This document shows, piece after piece, positions 6,712 through 15,299 of a stretch of 22,257 nt of DNA. A model generated the notes under the pieces. That model had not been told where the DNA came from. It saw nothing but the letters and a program-made list of their open reading frames with translations, and searched no databases. The translations under genes were made by a program, and so were the position numbers. The DNA comes from a virus. Each line of letters starts with the position of its first letter. The stretch's first letter is position 1. Location: the IMG/VR virus record IMGVR_UViG_3300024344_000141, positions 1-22,257 of that record; one strand, written 5' to 3'.

Positions 6712-8745
6712 ATGGCATTAGTAACACAAGACGCGATACCAACCACAGGATTATCAGCGAAAAAACCAACACCAAAAAAAAATAACAGTAAAATTCAACA
6801 GAAGTTGACAAGTCCACCATCGATGGGTGGTGATGATTTCAAAAATAATGATAATCGTATAGCATGGCATTCAACCAAACACTCACATCCATTGAACAAT
6901 GGACTTGGAGATATACAATTTGGTAAGGGTATTCCCAATAAAACAGAATTAACGAACTGGACAATTGGTACTACTACTATTGACTACACACCAATATCAA
7001 GTAGATATAATTCGTCAAAGATACAGTCAAATTTAGGTGATTCTGTATATGAAATAATTTCAGCTGAAGCTCAACGGCGAGCTAGTGGACCAAGAACAGC
7101 AGCATATTTTTCTGAACCACATATAATTAAACGACCGCACGAAGCACCTGCTCAAGAAGGAAAGGTTGCAACTGCAGTGAATTTAGTTAAAGGGATGGCT
7201 GACTTTATGGGTCTTAAACTTTCATTGAAAGATGCATATGCTTACGGTCGACATACATTAAGCCCTCGAGGTTTATTATTCTTAGCTAATGAGACGGCTC
7301 TAACTAAAAGAATATTGGGTGCAGCATACGAAGGTCCTAAAACATTCAGAGAAACATTGGGTAGTTATAGTCCATCAGCTATCATTACCAAATTGAAAAC
7401 TGGAAACACATTTAATCCATTAGGTATATACGCGTCGAGAGTACTCGGTGGTGTAGGGGCTAGAGGTATAAGAAATTACAGAAATAAAGGTGAAGGTCTT
7501 ACAGGGATGTTAGCACCTACCGTAGTGTTATATAGTGATGATTTACAGACTGGTGAGGACGATATTGAAAAAGCTTATCAGACTAATATAGGGTTACATG
7601 AGCACTACGCGGATATTACACCCCACATTCGTAAAAAAAGTTTTACTAATACAGAACGACCATATGTAGATGAACCATTTATGGAACAGAATGGACCTAT
7701 GTCCTGGCTTGGTATTGTAACTAATAGAAATGATTTGAGTAAATGGTGGACTAAGAGAATAAGACAATCACAGCGAAATGTAATAGATGCGGTATCAACT
7801 GACGAAGATGTTTCAGTAAATGCTGACGGTGTCGAACCCGTAGGTTCAGATTTTACTGACCATAAAATAATGCAAGATATAACTCCGTCACACGAATCAA
7901 TGGAAACTCCATTTACTATGAAAGCTAATGAAGATGGTGAAACATTACATACCCGCGGTGGTGAGGAATTAGTAGATAAATACAGAGCTCATTTATATGG
8001 AGGTATTGTAGCAGCAAGAAATGACAGAAGTAAATGGACATCACAGCGAACAATAGAAGTTGATGGCCAACCTAAAAAGGTAGAAATACAAACATCATAT
8101 GGAGTATCTGGTCGACCGAACCCCGGTGGGAAATATGAAGGTGATAAAATTAATTTATTAGAAATTCAACAATTAAACGATGATGGTACTGAACCAGTAA
8201 CAGGTGTCCACGATTTAATACCATTTAAAATTAAAATATTAAATACAAACCAGATGATTATATTAAGGGCTTATATTGATGACATATCTGACACTATAAC
8301 TCCAGACTGGTCTGAGATTAATTATGTAGGGAGACCAGACCCTGTCCATGTATATAAAGGGGCCAAACGACAATTTTCTTTAAAATTTAAATTAATACCT
8401 AATTCAAAAGCAGAACATAAAATTCTTTGGGAAAAGGCTAATACTTTAGTTGGTTTAAATTACCCTACATATGCTAGTTTAGGTAATACTGAAACGAATG
8501 CAAGCTTAGGTAATAGAATGGTAGCTCCATTTATAAAATTAACAGTAGGTGATATAATTCATGACCAAGCTGGTTATTTTAGTGGAATTAATGTCAGTTC
8601 GATAGATAACTCTCCGTGGGAACTTACACCGGGACAACGATTACCTATGTATATAGAAGTATCGGCTACATTTGTGTTTATAGGTAATCACTTACCAGAT
8701 TTAGGTAACCCTAAATTTTATAATATAGATAACTTACAACAGTAG
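6712..8745 (+). CDS. Baseplate / tail-tube-cap protein, gp48/gp54-like
   Basis: 677-aa structural protein. The C-terminal part (about 501-670) is the recognisable one: a DLIPFKIKIL strand, AYIDDISDTITPDWSEINYV, GRPDPVHVYKGAKRQFSLKF, a WEKANTLVGLNYP block and a final IGNHLPDLGNPKFYNID tail. This layout recurs in T4-like and far-T4 baseplate proteins of the tube-initiator group. The N-terminal 30 residues are Pro/Lys/Gln-rich and disordered; 150-260 include a helical block with LSPRGLLFLANETALTKR. Residues 334-349 and 431-446 are a short internal repeat (GIV..RND.SKW). AGGAGAT precedes the ATG. The gene lies directly after the tape measure and before the gp53-like gene, consistent with a protein that caps the baseplate and starts tube growth. 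The exact T4 equivalent is uncertain. Confidence 0.7.
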   Translation: MALVTQDAIPTTGLSAKKPTPKKNNSKIQQKLTSPPSMGGDDFKNNDNRIAWHSTKHSHPLNNGLGDIQFGKGIPNKTELTNWTIGTTTIDYTPISSRYNSSKIQSNLGDSVYEIISAEAQRRASGPRTAAYFSEPHIIKRPHEAPAQEGKVATAVNLVKGMADFMGLKLSLKDAYAYGRHTLSPRGLLFLANETALTKRILGAAYEGPKTFRETLGSYSPSAIITKLKTGNTFNPLGIYASRVLGGVGARGIRNYRNKGEGLTGMLAPTVVLYSDDLQTGEDDIEKAYQTNIGLHEHYADITPHIRKKSFTNTERPYVDEPFMEQNGPMSWLGIVTNRNDLSKWWTKRIRQSQRNVIDAVSTDEDVSVNADGVEPVGSDFTDHKIMQDITPSHESMETPFTMKANEDGETLHTRGGEELVDKYRAHLYGGIVAARNDRSKWTSQRTIEVDGQPKKVEIQTSYGVSGRPNPGGKYEGDKINLLEIQQLNDDGTEPVTGVHDLIPFKIKILNTNQMIILRAYIDDISDTITPDWSEINYVGRPDPVHVYKGAKRQFSLKFKLIPNSKAEHKILWEKANTLVGLNYPTYASLGNTETNASLGNRMVAPFIKLTVGDIIHDQAGYFSGINVSSIDNSPWELTPGQRLPMYIEVSATFVFIGNHLPDLGNPKFYNIDNLQQ

Positions 8746-8754
8746 GAGTTTTAA

Positions 8755-9066
8755 ATGGCTAATAGATATTCAAGAATTGGTAAAAGTACAGATAAGACTA
8801 CCAGTAATAGAATTTATAATTCTACCCTATACCCACAGATACACCCAAGTAATTCAGATATAGTTATATTTGTGAAAGATGGTACAAATCGACTTGATTT
8901 ATTAGCTCATAAATATTATAGTAATCCTAATTTATGGTGGGTTATATCTCAAGCTAATAATCTATCAGGTGATACTTTTTTCATACCAACGGGACAAAAA
9001 ATTAGAATACCTGCAGACATAGAAACTATACTCAGAGATATGGACGAGTTAAATAACGCGAGGTAA
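8755..9066 (+). CDS. 53: Baseplate wedge protein gp53-like (LysM-type domain)
   Basis: 103-aa protein. Residues about 35-90 form a LysM-like fold: DIVIFVKDGTNRLDLLAHKYY, then YSNPNLWWVISQANNL and a closing PTGQKIRIPAD. The LA.KYY.NP.LWW..A..N pattern is the hallmark of the T4 gp53 family and of LysM baseplate proteins of simpler myoviruses. In the tail such proteins clamp baseplate wedges around the hub rather than bind peptidoglycan. It has AGGAG seven bases before its ATG and is tightly packed between two baseplate genes: 9 bases after one stop, and the next ATG begins 2 bases after its own stop, suggesting translational coupling. It is shorter than T4 gp53 (about 196 aa), so only the core domain is present. 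Confidence 0.82.
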   Translation: MANRYSRIGKSTDKTTSNRIYNSTLYPQIHPSNSDIVIFVKDGTNRLDLLAHKYYSNPNLWWVISQANNLSGDTFFIPTGQKIRIPADIETILRDMDELNNAR

Positions 9067-9068
9067 CT

Positions 9069-11591
9069 ATGACAGGAAAAAATTTAAGCTCATCGTTTCT
9101 ATCTTTTATCCATGAAAATGTACAAAAGACACTTTTCGGTAAAATGTCTGATTCGCCACAGGAAGGACATATAAGAGATTCTATTAAATCTACATCCACG
9201 AGAGCTGTCTGGATAAAAATGACTTCTGGTGGGTTACCCATTGACGAAGCTAAATCAAAAACCCCTGTAATTTTGATGGGTGGTGAGTTGACTAACAATG
9301 GAACATTACCAGCTGGTTTTAGTGATTTATATGAACCTAAGATAGAAGGATATGACGAAGATTATGGTGAAACATATAAACCACTCCCTGGAATAACAGG
9401 TATTTCGTGTAAAACTGAAGGTACTTATGGTTCATTAAAAAGTGCTACAATAAATTGGCAATGTTGGTCACTTAGTCAATTAGAACGATTAGATGGTCAT
9501 TTTATGCGAATAGGGGGGTCGGTGATGTTAGAATGGGGTTGGAGTTTAGCCCCGGGTGAAATTATATCATTCGCTCCCACCGAGTTTAGAAAAGCAAGTA
9601 CTGAGGGTAAAAAAAGAGTATTAGACAATGGTGGTAATTATGATGTTGTATGTGGAGTTATAAAGAATTTTTCCTGGTCATCTAACGATGCTGGAGGGTT
9701 TGATTGTTCAACTGAATTAATATCACAGGGTACTCCTATGATAACTTCTGGTGTCGGTAATGACGGAAGTGATATGAGTGACGCCGCAGATGAAACTGAA
9801 ATGAGCGAAGAAGCCAAGCAAGAATTGAAAAAATTGGGTATGTCTAATTTTAAAAAATATGTTACTAATATGAAACTTGAATTACTTAGACACTTAAACC
9901 CTGGTACGGTAATTGATACTTGGGGATTTGATGATGGACCTACAACATCAGATGCTGACATCTATACAGGTAAAAACATTGAATATCGTGATACAAATAT
10001 CCAATTTGGTACTTTGGCATTTATAAGTTGGGGTTATTTTGAAGATAATGTATTAAGTAAATATTTAGGCAGAGTTTCCGGTGACGGGCAAATAAAATAT
10101 ACAGTTAGGAGTATTGATGTTATAGATAATAGTGGTACTGGCGGTGATACACCATATAGTTATGAGTCGGTACAATGCTCAAATCATCCAGCATTAAGAA
10201 CAGCTGATTCAAGAATTTGTCAATTTCCAGGAACCGGTGAATTGGACTACGGAGATTTTGAAATATTTAGAGGAGATGATGGGGGAAGACCCAAACTCCC
10301 CGAAGACCGAGGTTATCTGAGAAATATAAAATTGAATGTTCAATTTATAATGGATTGTTTTGACGATGTAAACACCTTGCCCGAAGGTATGGAAAAACTA
10401 TTTGAAGGTATCAATAGTGTAAGTGGAGATATATTTAATTTCAGTTTACAACAGGATAGTGCTGTTGAAACTAATATGCGGGTAGTTGATATGAATGTTG
10501 TTGACAATTCAGTACAAAATTTATTAGACCCTAATATGCGAAGTACATCATCAGACCCAACTAAGGTATTTTATTTCCCAACCTGGCGTTCCGATAACAC
10601 CATAGTTATAAATCAATCATTGACAGCTAAAATACCTTCAACCGCTATGTTAACAGCTATGTATGGTTCTAATAAAGTTGATGTGCAGATGGATAAAAAC
10701 CCACCTAAACCTGAAGATGGAGATATTGAGTCTTTAACAGCAGTCCAACGACAGGAAGTAGTAGATAAATTCCTCAGTGGATTTACTTTACCAGATGCGT
10801 TATATAGAACAACCACAAGTTACTATGGAAACGCTTCAGGTGAGTTACCACCACCTGGCAAGTTAGCTGTAGATATAAACAGTAATATGGGATGGAGTGG
10901 AGGCCCGCCGAGTGTCGCTGAAATTAAATTGAGTGGAATAGAAAAAATAATATCTAACAAGGGGAAAGAAGCTGCTCTGTCGGCAGATGCAAAAGCAATA
11001 GCAAAAGCCAATGAAGAAGACCCGCCCGAAGAACAGAGTATGTGGTCGACCATGTGGGAAGGTGTGAAAAGTGCATCCGGTGCCATAGCTGATAGTGTAG
11101 CTGATGTAGTTACTGTTATAGATAATGGGTTTTCTCATGTGACGAGAGCTGTACACGCGGCTTTTACTGAATACCAATTAGGCGAAATACTACCAGCTTA
11201 TCAGATAGAAGTTATGAAAAAGAAAATACAATTTGGTGAATCAAATGAAAACGGTGAAATTGAAAATCCTGAAGAAGGAAAAGTTTATAAAACTGATTTT
11301 ATTTTACCATTAGAATTATCAATGAAAATAGATGGAATCGCTGGAATATATCCCGGTAATGTATTCAGTACTGATTATTTACCCAACGCTTATAGACCAC
11401 GCAACAGTCTGCACCACGATAATTTTAGAAGTGGAGTAGTATTTATGGTAAAGGGAGTGTCACATGACATAAGTGCTACTGGGTGGACAACTGAGTTCGA
11501 TGGTATAATGAGAGCTTCTATACCACCACCTATAAATAAATCCGCTCAAGAAGTTAGTCCTATAGCTAACCCAACTCAAGGTGCTTTATAA
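9069..11591 (+). CDS. Large baseplate hub candidate, gp27-like
   Basis: 840-aa structural protein. Residues about 105-165 hold the most characteristic block: ITGISCKTEGTYGSLKSATI followed by a W-L-QLERLDGHFMR segment and a VMLEWGWSL motif. This 'G..KSATI..W....L..L...F..PG..V.LEWGWS' pattern marks hub proteins of many far-T4 and marine myoviruses. The C-terminal part (about 745-825) has LPLELSMKIDGIAGIYPGNV and FMVKGVSHDISATGWTTEFD, the domain expected at the hub/spike junction. The middle (about 240-730) is Asp/Ser/Gly-rich and less conserved. No lysozyme motif was recognised, so the tail enzyme or spike must be elsewhere. The start (GAGGTAAC before ATG) follows the gp53-like stop by 2 bases. 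The role is inferred from motifs and gene order. Confidence 0.68.
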   Translation: MTGKNLSSSFLSFIHENVQKTLFGKMSDSPQEGHIRDSIKSTSTRAVWIKMTSGGLPIDEAKSKTPVILMGGELTNNGTLPAGFSDLYEPKIEGYDEDYGETYKPLPGITGISCKTEGTYGSLKSATINWQCWSLSQLERLDGHFMRIGGSVMLEWGWSLAPGEIISFAPTEFRKASTEGKKRVLDNGGNYDVVCGVIKNFSWSSNDAGGFDCSTELISQGTPMITSGVGNDGSDMSDAADETEMSEEAKQELKKLGMSNFKKYVTNMKLELLRHLNPGTVIDTWGFDDGPTTSDADIYTGKNIEYRDTNIQFGTLAFISWGYFEDNVLSKYLGRVSGDGQIKYTVRSIDVIDNSGTGGDTPYSYESVQCSNHPALRTADSRICQFPGTGELDYGDFEIFRGDDGGRPKLPEDRGYLRNIKLNVQFIMDCFDDVNTLPEGMEKLFEGINSVSGDIFNFSLQQDSAVETNMRVVDMNVVDNSVQNLLDPNMRSTSSDPTKVFYFPTWRSDNTIVINQSLTAKIPSTAMLTAMYGSNKVDVQMDKNPPKPEDGDIESLTAVQRQEVVDKFLSGFTLPDALYRTTTSYYGNASGELPPPGKLAVDINSNMGWSGGPPSVAEIKLSGIEKIISNKGKEAALSADAKAIAKANEEDPPEEQSMWSTMWEGVKSASGAIADSVADVVTVIDNGFSHVTRAVHAAFTEYQLGEILPAYQIEVMKKKIQFGESNENGEIENPEEGKVYKTDFILPLELSMKIDGIAGIYPGNVFSTDYLPNAYRPRNSLHHDNFRSGVVFMVKGVSHDISATGWTTEFDGIMRASIPPPINKSAQEVSPIANPTQGAL

Positions 11592-12008
11592 ATGAATGAA
11601 GAAGAAATAAAATTATATAAACAATTATTAGACGATAAGGGATATTCGAGAGATACTGACCACGCTAAAGTATATCAACCTGAACCTACAGAAAAAGATT
11701 ATAAAAACACTTTTATATTTAGATATTTTGCTAGACAAGCTAATTCTCCGACATCTCCTATTATAGAAATAAGTAAAGGTCAATATAATTCATGGGCTAG
11801 TATGGGTAGTGGGTTAGATAATGCGTTTTATATAGTACTAAAAATTATATGGAAAATTCGAGGTAATATACAAGGGCATACTGATACTCAGGGTATATAC
11901 CACAAAGGTATAACTGAAGCTAATCATGATACATTACAATTGAGTGAAGAAACACTACCAGGCATACAATCGAAATTAGGGAATTTATTAGAATTTTATC
12001 AACCATAA
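11592..12008 (+). CDS. Unknown protein at the end of the tail operon
   Basis: 138-aa protein whose ATG directly abuts the stop of the hub gene (zero spacing), so it is almost certainly cotranslated with it. It opens with an acidic helix (MNEEEIKLYKQLLDDKGYSR), then a EKDYKNTFIFRYFARQAN segment, an IIEISKGQYNSW strand-turn, and a hydrophobic FYIVLKIIWKIRG strand followed by a polar tail. No catalytic motif or signal peptide is seen. Proteins with this opening and the 'RYFAR..N....I.EI...QY' pattern recur beside baseplate genes in marine T4-like phages, by my recollection, so a small baseplate or tail component is the best guess. The specific function is unknown. Confidence 0.75.
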   Translation: MNEEEIKLYKQLLDDKGYSRDTDHAKVYQPEPTEKDYKNTFIFRYFARQANSPTSPIIEISKGQYNSWASMGSGLDNAFYIVLKIIWKIRGNIQGHTDTQGIYHKGITEANHDTLQLSEETLPGIQSKLGNLLEFYQP

Positions 12009-12014
12009 AAACAC

Positions 12015-12044
12015 TTGGTTTGCATGCTATAAAAGTTTTAAATT
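12015..12044 (+). promoter_or_regulatory. Candidate promoter before the PolA-like gene
   Basis: The 44-base gap holds TTGGTT (12015-12020) and, 8 bases on, the extended -10 TGCTATAAA (12025-12033, allowing the usual TGn). A second possible -10, TAAATT (12039-12044), lies 18 bases after TTGGTT. CTTGGTTTGCAT shares GGTTTGCAT with the promoter unit at 15345. It marks the change from tail to replication genes. Either spacing could be used. Confidence 0.5.
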
Positions 12045-12052
12045 AAGGTTAT

Positions 12053-13384
12053 ATGAAAGTTATAGAAAAACAACACCAGTTCGATGCATTTATTCGGAAT
12101 AATAAAAACTCAAAGTGTTACATTGTTCCTATATTCACCGACATATACAAGCATCCGTTAAACAACGCATTGTCGTTGTTATATGTACATTGTGATACAG
12201 ATTTTTTGATATGCTTTGACCATAGTGAAACTCAGAGTATATCAACTAAAAACCTGGCTTCATTGAATGAGATGACTATTTACACCCATAATAAGAATGA
12301 ATTGAACCATATTTATCATTGGGATAATGTAATTGATGTAGGTATGTTATATTATTTAAATACAAATAACCCACTTAGTTTTGATGATATAAACACATCA
12401 GCTCATACTTATTTTAAACAAAAGTACCACCGAGTAAACAATGTTAATAAATTGATACCAGTGAATAAGCACCTTGAATATTGTATAGAAATAAAAGATA
12501 AAATGAAAAGGGTATTGACAGTATGTGATAGCACTGGTACTTTTCTGAAATATAATGATGTAGTAATTGATAATTTAAGTTTTATAGAATCGTCTGGATT
12601 AAAAGTTAATAGAGATAAATTACCATTTAAATATCAAAGACATATCTCAAAAGATAACTTTGTATTTACACGCTATAATCCATATACATTGACAGGACGA
12701 CCAGCTAACAAATACGGTGGGTTAAATTTTTCAGCTATGAACCGAAGTGATGGTAGTAGAGAACCCTTCGTTAGTCGATTTGAAGATAGTGGACTTTTAA
12801 TTGAAATGGACTATGATGCATATCATCTAAGATTAATAGCAGATATTGTAAACTATGATTTCCCTGATGGGTCAGTGCACGAATATTTAGGAAACCAATA
12901 TGGTGTAGATTATGAAGAAAGTAAAAAATTAAGTTTTAAGTATTTATATGGTGGAATTCCCAAAGATATAGCGACAACTATACCATTTTTTGGGTTGGTT
13001 ACTGAATATGTTAATAGTAACTGGATAAAGTATAATAAGAGGTTTTCTGTCAAATCTTATATTTATAATAGGAAAATAGGAAAAAATAATTTACAGGATA
13101 TGAATCCTAATAAGTTGTTCAATTATTTAATACAATTGAATGAGACAGAATATAATATGGAGGTCATTTCTAAACTACAGAAAGTGTTGAAGGGTTATGA
13201 AACTAAATTAGTATTGTACCAATACGATTCATTCCTTTTTGATTTTTGTATGAGAGATGGTAAGGAGTTTTTATTGAAGATTAAAAACACGATTGAAGGA
13301 AGTGCTAAGTTCCCAGTTAAAATATCGAGAGGGATAAATTATAACGATATGGTAAATATAACGGAGAAGTTGAATGTTAATTGA
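12053..13384 (+). CDS. Compact divergent family A DNA polymerase-like protein
   Basis: 443-aa protein with family A (Pol I/T7-type) polymerase motifs in the correct order. The pre-palm T/R block is NPYTLTGRPANKYGGLNFSA (209-228). Motif A is EMDYDAYHLRLI (251-262), aligning Asp253 with the metal-binding Asp of Pol I. Motif B/O-helix is KKLSFKYLYGG (291-301), with Lys, Phe and Tyr at the Klenow spacing 758-762-766. A FNYLIQLNETEYN segment carries the conserved Gln, and motif C is LVLYQYDSFLFDF (385-397) with Asp392. Residues 1-110 may be a degenerate exonuclease remnant; no intact exonuclease triad is evident, so proofreading is probably absent. It is shorter than Klenow (about 600 aa). The start follows AAGG closely; the 3' end overlaps the next ORF by 11 bases. 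T4-like phages normally replicate with a family B polymerase (gp43), so this is either an accessory or a replacement enzyme. Confidence 0.75.
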   Translation: MKVIEKQHQFDAFIRNNKNSKCYIVPIFTDIYKHPLNNALSLLYVHCDTDFLICFDHSETQSISTKNLASLNEMTIYTHNKNELNHIYHWDNVIDVGMLYYLNTNNPLSFDDINTSAHTYFKQKYHRVNNVNKLIPVNKHLEYCIEIKDKMKRVLTVCDSTGTFLKYNDVVIDNLSFIESSGLKVNRDKLPFKYQRHISKDNFVFTRYNPYTLTGRPANKYGGLNFSAMNRSDGSREPFVSRFEDSGLLIEMDYDAYHLRLIADIVNYDFPDGSVHEYLGNQYGVDYEESKKLSFKYLYGGIPKDIATTIPFFGLVTEYVNSNWIKYNKRFSVKSYIYNRKIGKNNLQDMNPNKLFNYLIQLNETEYNMEVISKLQKVLKGYETKLVLYQYDSFLFDFCMRDGKEFLLKIKNTIEGSAKFPVKISRGINYNDMVNITEKLNVN

Positions 13385-14741
13385 TTATGATGAAATAGTA
13401 AGAGAATGGGCTTATCGAGTTCCTAATGGGAAACCAGATTTAACTAATGCCCACCATAAGGATAAATTAGTAGAAGTTATGAAAGAATTAAATTATCCAT
13501 TGGAATTGTTATATGATTTACCTAAAAAACAATTAATTTTAGAAGGTGATACCTCAGCTACTACATTTTATCATGAATTTATAACTGGTGCTATTGTTGG
13601 TGGTTGGAGCCCTGGTACAATCACAACAGGTGCTGATTTGATACCCGCATTAAAATATTGTCAAGCAACTACTAATGGTACAAGTCTTGTAGGTGATGAT
13701 ATAAATAATAGTGTTTATACTAATAAAAGTGGAAAATCCTTTTTTGACAAGTCGATGAAACCCAAGTCAAAAATAGTTGCTGACGCTAAAAGTACTGCTA
13801 TGTATATAATATATAATTTAGGTAAATGTACGGGAAAATGTATGTGGACAGGTCCAACTAATGACAGTTCAGACTATGGAGCAGCTGATATAGCTGGAGA
13901 TTTTGGTAGTAAATATGGAAAAGTTGGGATTTCATTAAAATATGGAGTTGGGCAACTCAAAAATTTAACTATAGGTACATTTATAAAGACTTTAGGGTTG
14001 GGTACAATGACTGGTGATTCTTTTGTAAAGAATTATACGGGTTCATTTGACTATATGACTAAAGATTGGATAACACTTGTAACAAAATTATTTAATTCTA
14101 AAATTTATGGAGAAAATAAACAAAAAGCTAAAAATATATTTAAAAAACATTCTAAAACAACTTGGAGTGCTTATCAATCGGAAAAAATAACTGCAGATGA
14201 ATATGATATATTAATTGATGCTCTCGGGTGGCCTGTACAGAAAAAGAAAGAATCTAAACATAAAACATTTAAATATTTTTGTCGTAAACTTCAAGAAAAA
14301 TATCATGGTACTAAATGGAGTGATTGGATTACAGTAAGGGTAGAAGGATTTAAAGATATATTTGGTCATTTTTTAAAAGAGAATGAAGATAAAATATATA
14401 GTGGTTTGCACGATTTATTTAAGCGACAATTAAGTATTGGAAAGACAAGTATGTTTTATGCGGCCAATAAAGGTCAAACATTTTGGTTTATACCGAGTGA
14501 AACTTTATATGATAAAACTTTTGATGAAACAGAATTTACAATGGATTATCATATAAATACAAATAAATCAGATTTTGAATTTGTATTACAAGTTGGAACT
14601 GTAAGTGCAGGTGTTGTTGGTGAAATAACAGTTGTTATTAGGTTTGCTAAAGGACAGATGAATGGCGTACCAGACGCAAAATCAAAATATAAATTAGTAG
14701 CTAAAGATTGGTCTGCCATATTGGGGGCATTTAGGAAATAA
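13374..14741 (+). CDS. Unknown protein with a possible PD-(D/E)XK nuclease core
   Basis: 455-aa protein, overlapping the polymerase-like gene by 11 bases, so probably translationally coupled. Residues 1-48 form a small charged domain (IDYDEIVREWAYRVPNGKPD, then a helix ending ELNYPLE) that I associate with N-termini of other marine phage proteins. Residues 60-210 carry a pattern like restriction-type nucleases: FYHEF with Glu68, WTGPTNDSSDYGAADI with Asp172, and VGISLKYG with Lys189, followed by QLKNLTIGTFIKTLG. A distant Glu, then Asp, then S-x-K (Ser replacing the usual Asp/Glu) is a known variant of this fold. The C-terminal half is Lys-rich with many aromatic residues and could bind DNA. 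No methyltransferase partner lies beside it. The nuclease call is a hypothesis; that it is a gene is not in doubt. Confidence 0.8.
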   Translation: MLIDYDEIVREWAYRVPNGKPDLTNAHHKDKLVEVMKELNYPLELLYDLPKKQLILEGDTSATTFYHEFITGAIVGGWSPGTITTGADLIPALKYCQATTNGTSLVGDDINNSVYTNKSGKSFFDKSMKPKSKIVADAKSTAMYIIYNLGKCTGKCMWTGPTNDSSDYGAADIAGDFGSKYGKVGISLKYGVGQLKNLTIGTFIKTLGLGTMTGDSFVKNYTGSFDYMTKDWITLVTKLFNSKIYGENKQKAKNIFKKHSKTTWSAYQSEKITADEYDILIDALGWPVQKKKESKHKTFKYFCRKLQEKYHGTKWSDWITVRVEGFKDIFGHFLKENEDKIYSGLHDLFKRQLSIGKTSMFYAANKGQTFWFIPSETLYDKTFDETEFTMDYHINTNKSDFEFVLQVGTVSAGVVGEITVVIRFAKGQMNGVPDAKSKYKLVAKDWSAILGAFRK

Positions 14742-14742
14742 A

Positions 14743-15156
14743 ATGAGAACTCAATTATTATGCACATTCACAGAAAGTGGTAAATTAAATACTACTCTAT
14801 CAACCATAATAGATGCTTATGATATTATATTTAACAAAATTTATGTATTTCAAGATGAAGATGACAGAGACCAGCTGATATGTACTTATAATGTAGATGC
14901 CGTTAATATTGGGAAATTTTTAGACAATACAATCTCGTTACATAGAAAAAAACAGACAAATAGTTTATATACAATCAATGCACTAAATTGCATAATCCGA
15001 AAATTAAACAATGGTGTTTTAGATAAATCATTTGAGATACCTTGGAATAATTATAGTAATTCATTACTACTGGTTTCCGAAGATAATGACCTCAACCATA
15101 TCCACACTCACATTTATTCAATAATAGATGTAACAACTTGGAAAACACAAAAATAA
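14743..15156 (+). CDS. Conserved-looking unknown protein
   Basis: 137-aa protein starting one base after the stop of the previous gene (TAA A ATG), so it belongs to the same operon. It opens with a β-strand (MRTQLLCTFT), then helix, a KIYVFQDEDDRDQLICTYNV strand pair, ISLHRKKQTNSLYTINALNC and a helix with IRKLNNGVL. The alternating strand/helix layout suggests a small α/β domain. It is acidic in the middle and has no catalytic motif that I recognise. Similar proteins opening MRTQLLCTF and containing HRKK.TN.LYTINALN occur in marine T4-like myoviruses, by my recollection, without assigned function. It ends just before the triple promoter region. Confidence 0.78.
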   Translation: MRTQLLCTFTESGKLNTTLSTIIDAYDIIFNKIYVFQDEDDRDQLICTYNVDAVNIGKFLDNTISLHRKKQTNSLYTINALNCIIRKLNNGVLDKSFEIPWNNYSNSLLLVSEDNDLNHIHTHIYSIIDVTTWKTQK

Positions 15157-15159
15157 TCC

Positions 15160-15189
15160 TTGACTTAGGTACCAAAAAACCCTTATATT
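15160..15189 (+). promoter_or_regulatory. Early-type promoter unit 1
   Basis: TTGACT (15160-15165), 18 bases, TATATT (15184-15189). ACC lies exactly 10 bases before the -10, as in units 2 and 3. This is close to the bacterial σ70 consensus and the first of three similar units in 215 bases. Confidence 0.7.
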
Positions 15190-15237
15190 ATATAGTATGA
15201 TAAATGATAAAAAAAGGGAATATAAAAATAAAAAGAC

Positions 15238-15267
15238 TTGTATGGCATACCGAAATGTCACTATATT
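15238..15267 (+). promoter_or_regulatory. Early-type promoter unit 2
   Basis: TTGTAT (15238-15243), 18 bases, TATATT (15262-15267), with CATACC ending 10 bases before the -10. About 24 bases after the -10 comes AAGGAG and the ATG of a 41-codon ORF. Sequence after the -10 also resembles unit 1 (ACAAATAATACAAAAGG here, ATAAATGATAAAAAAGG there), suggesting duplication. Confidence 0.65.
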
Positions 15268-15299
15268 ACATAGTGAGACAAATAATACAAAAGGAGTTT

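Noticed and set aside
6315-6746. Minus-strand ORFs opposite the tape measure and hub genes
   Set aside because: No ribosome-binding sites, no family resemblance, and the + strand genes opposite are well supported.
13057-13075. Late-type motif inside the PolA-like gene (TTATATTTATAATAGG)
   Set aside because: It is within coding sequence, diverges after TATAA and is not followed by a gene start; expected by chance in AT-rich DNA.
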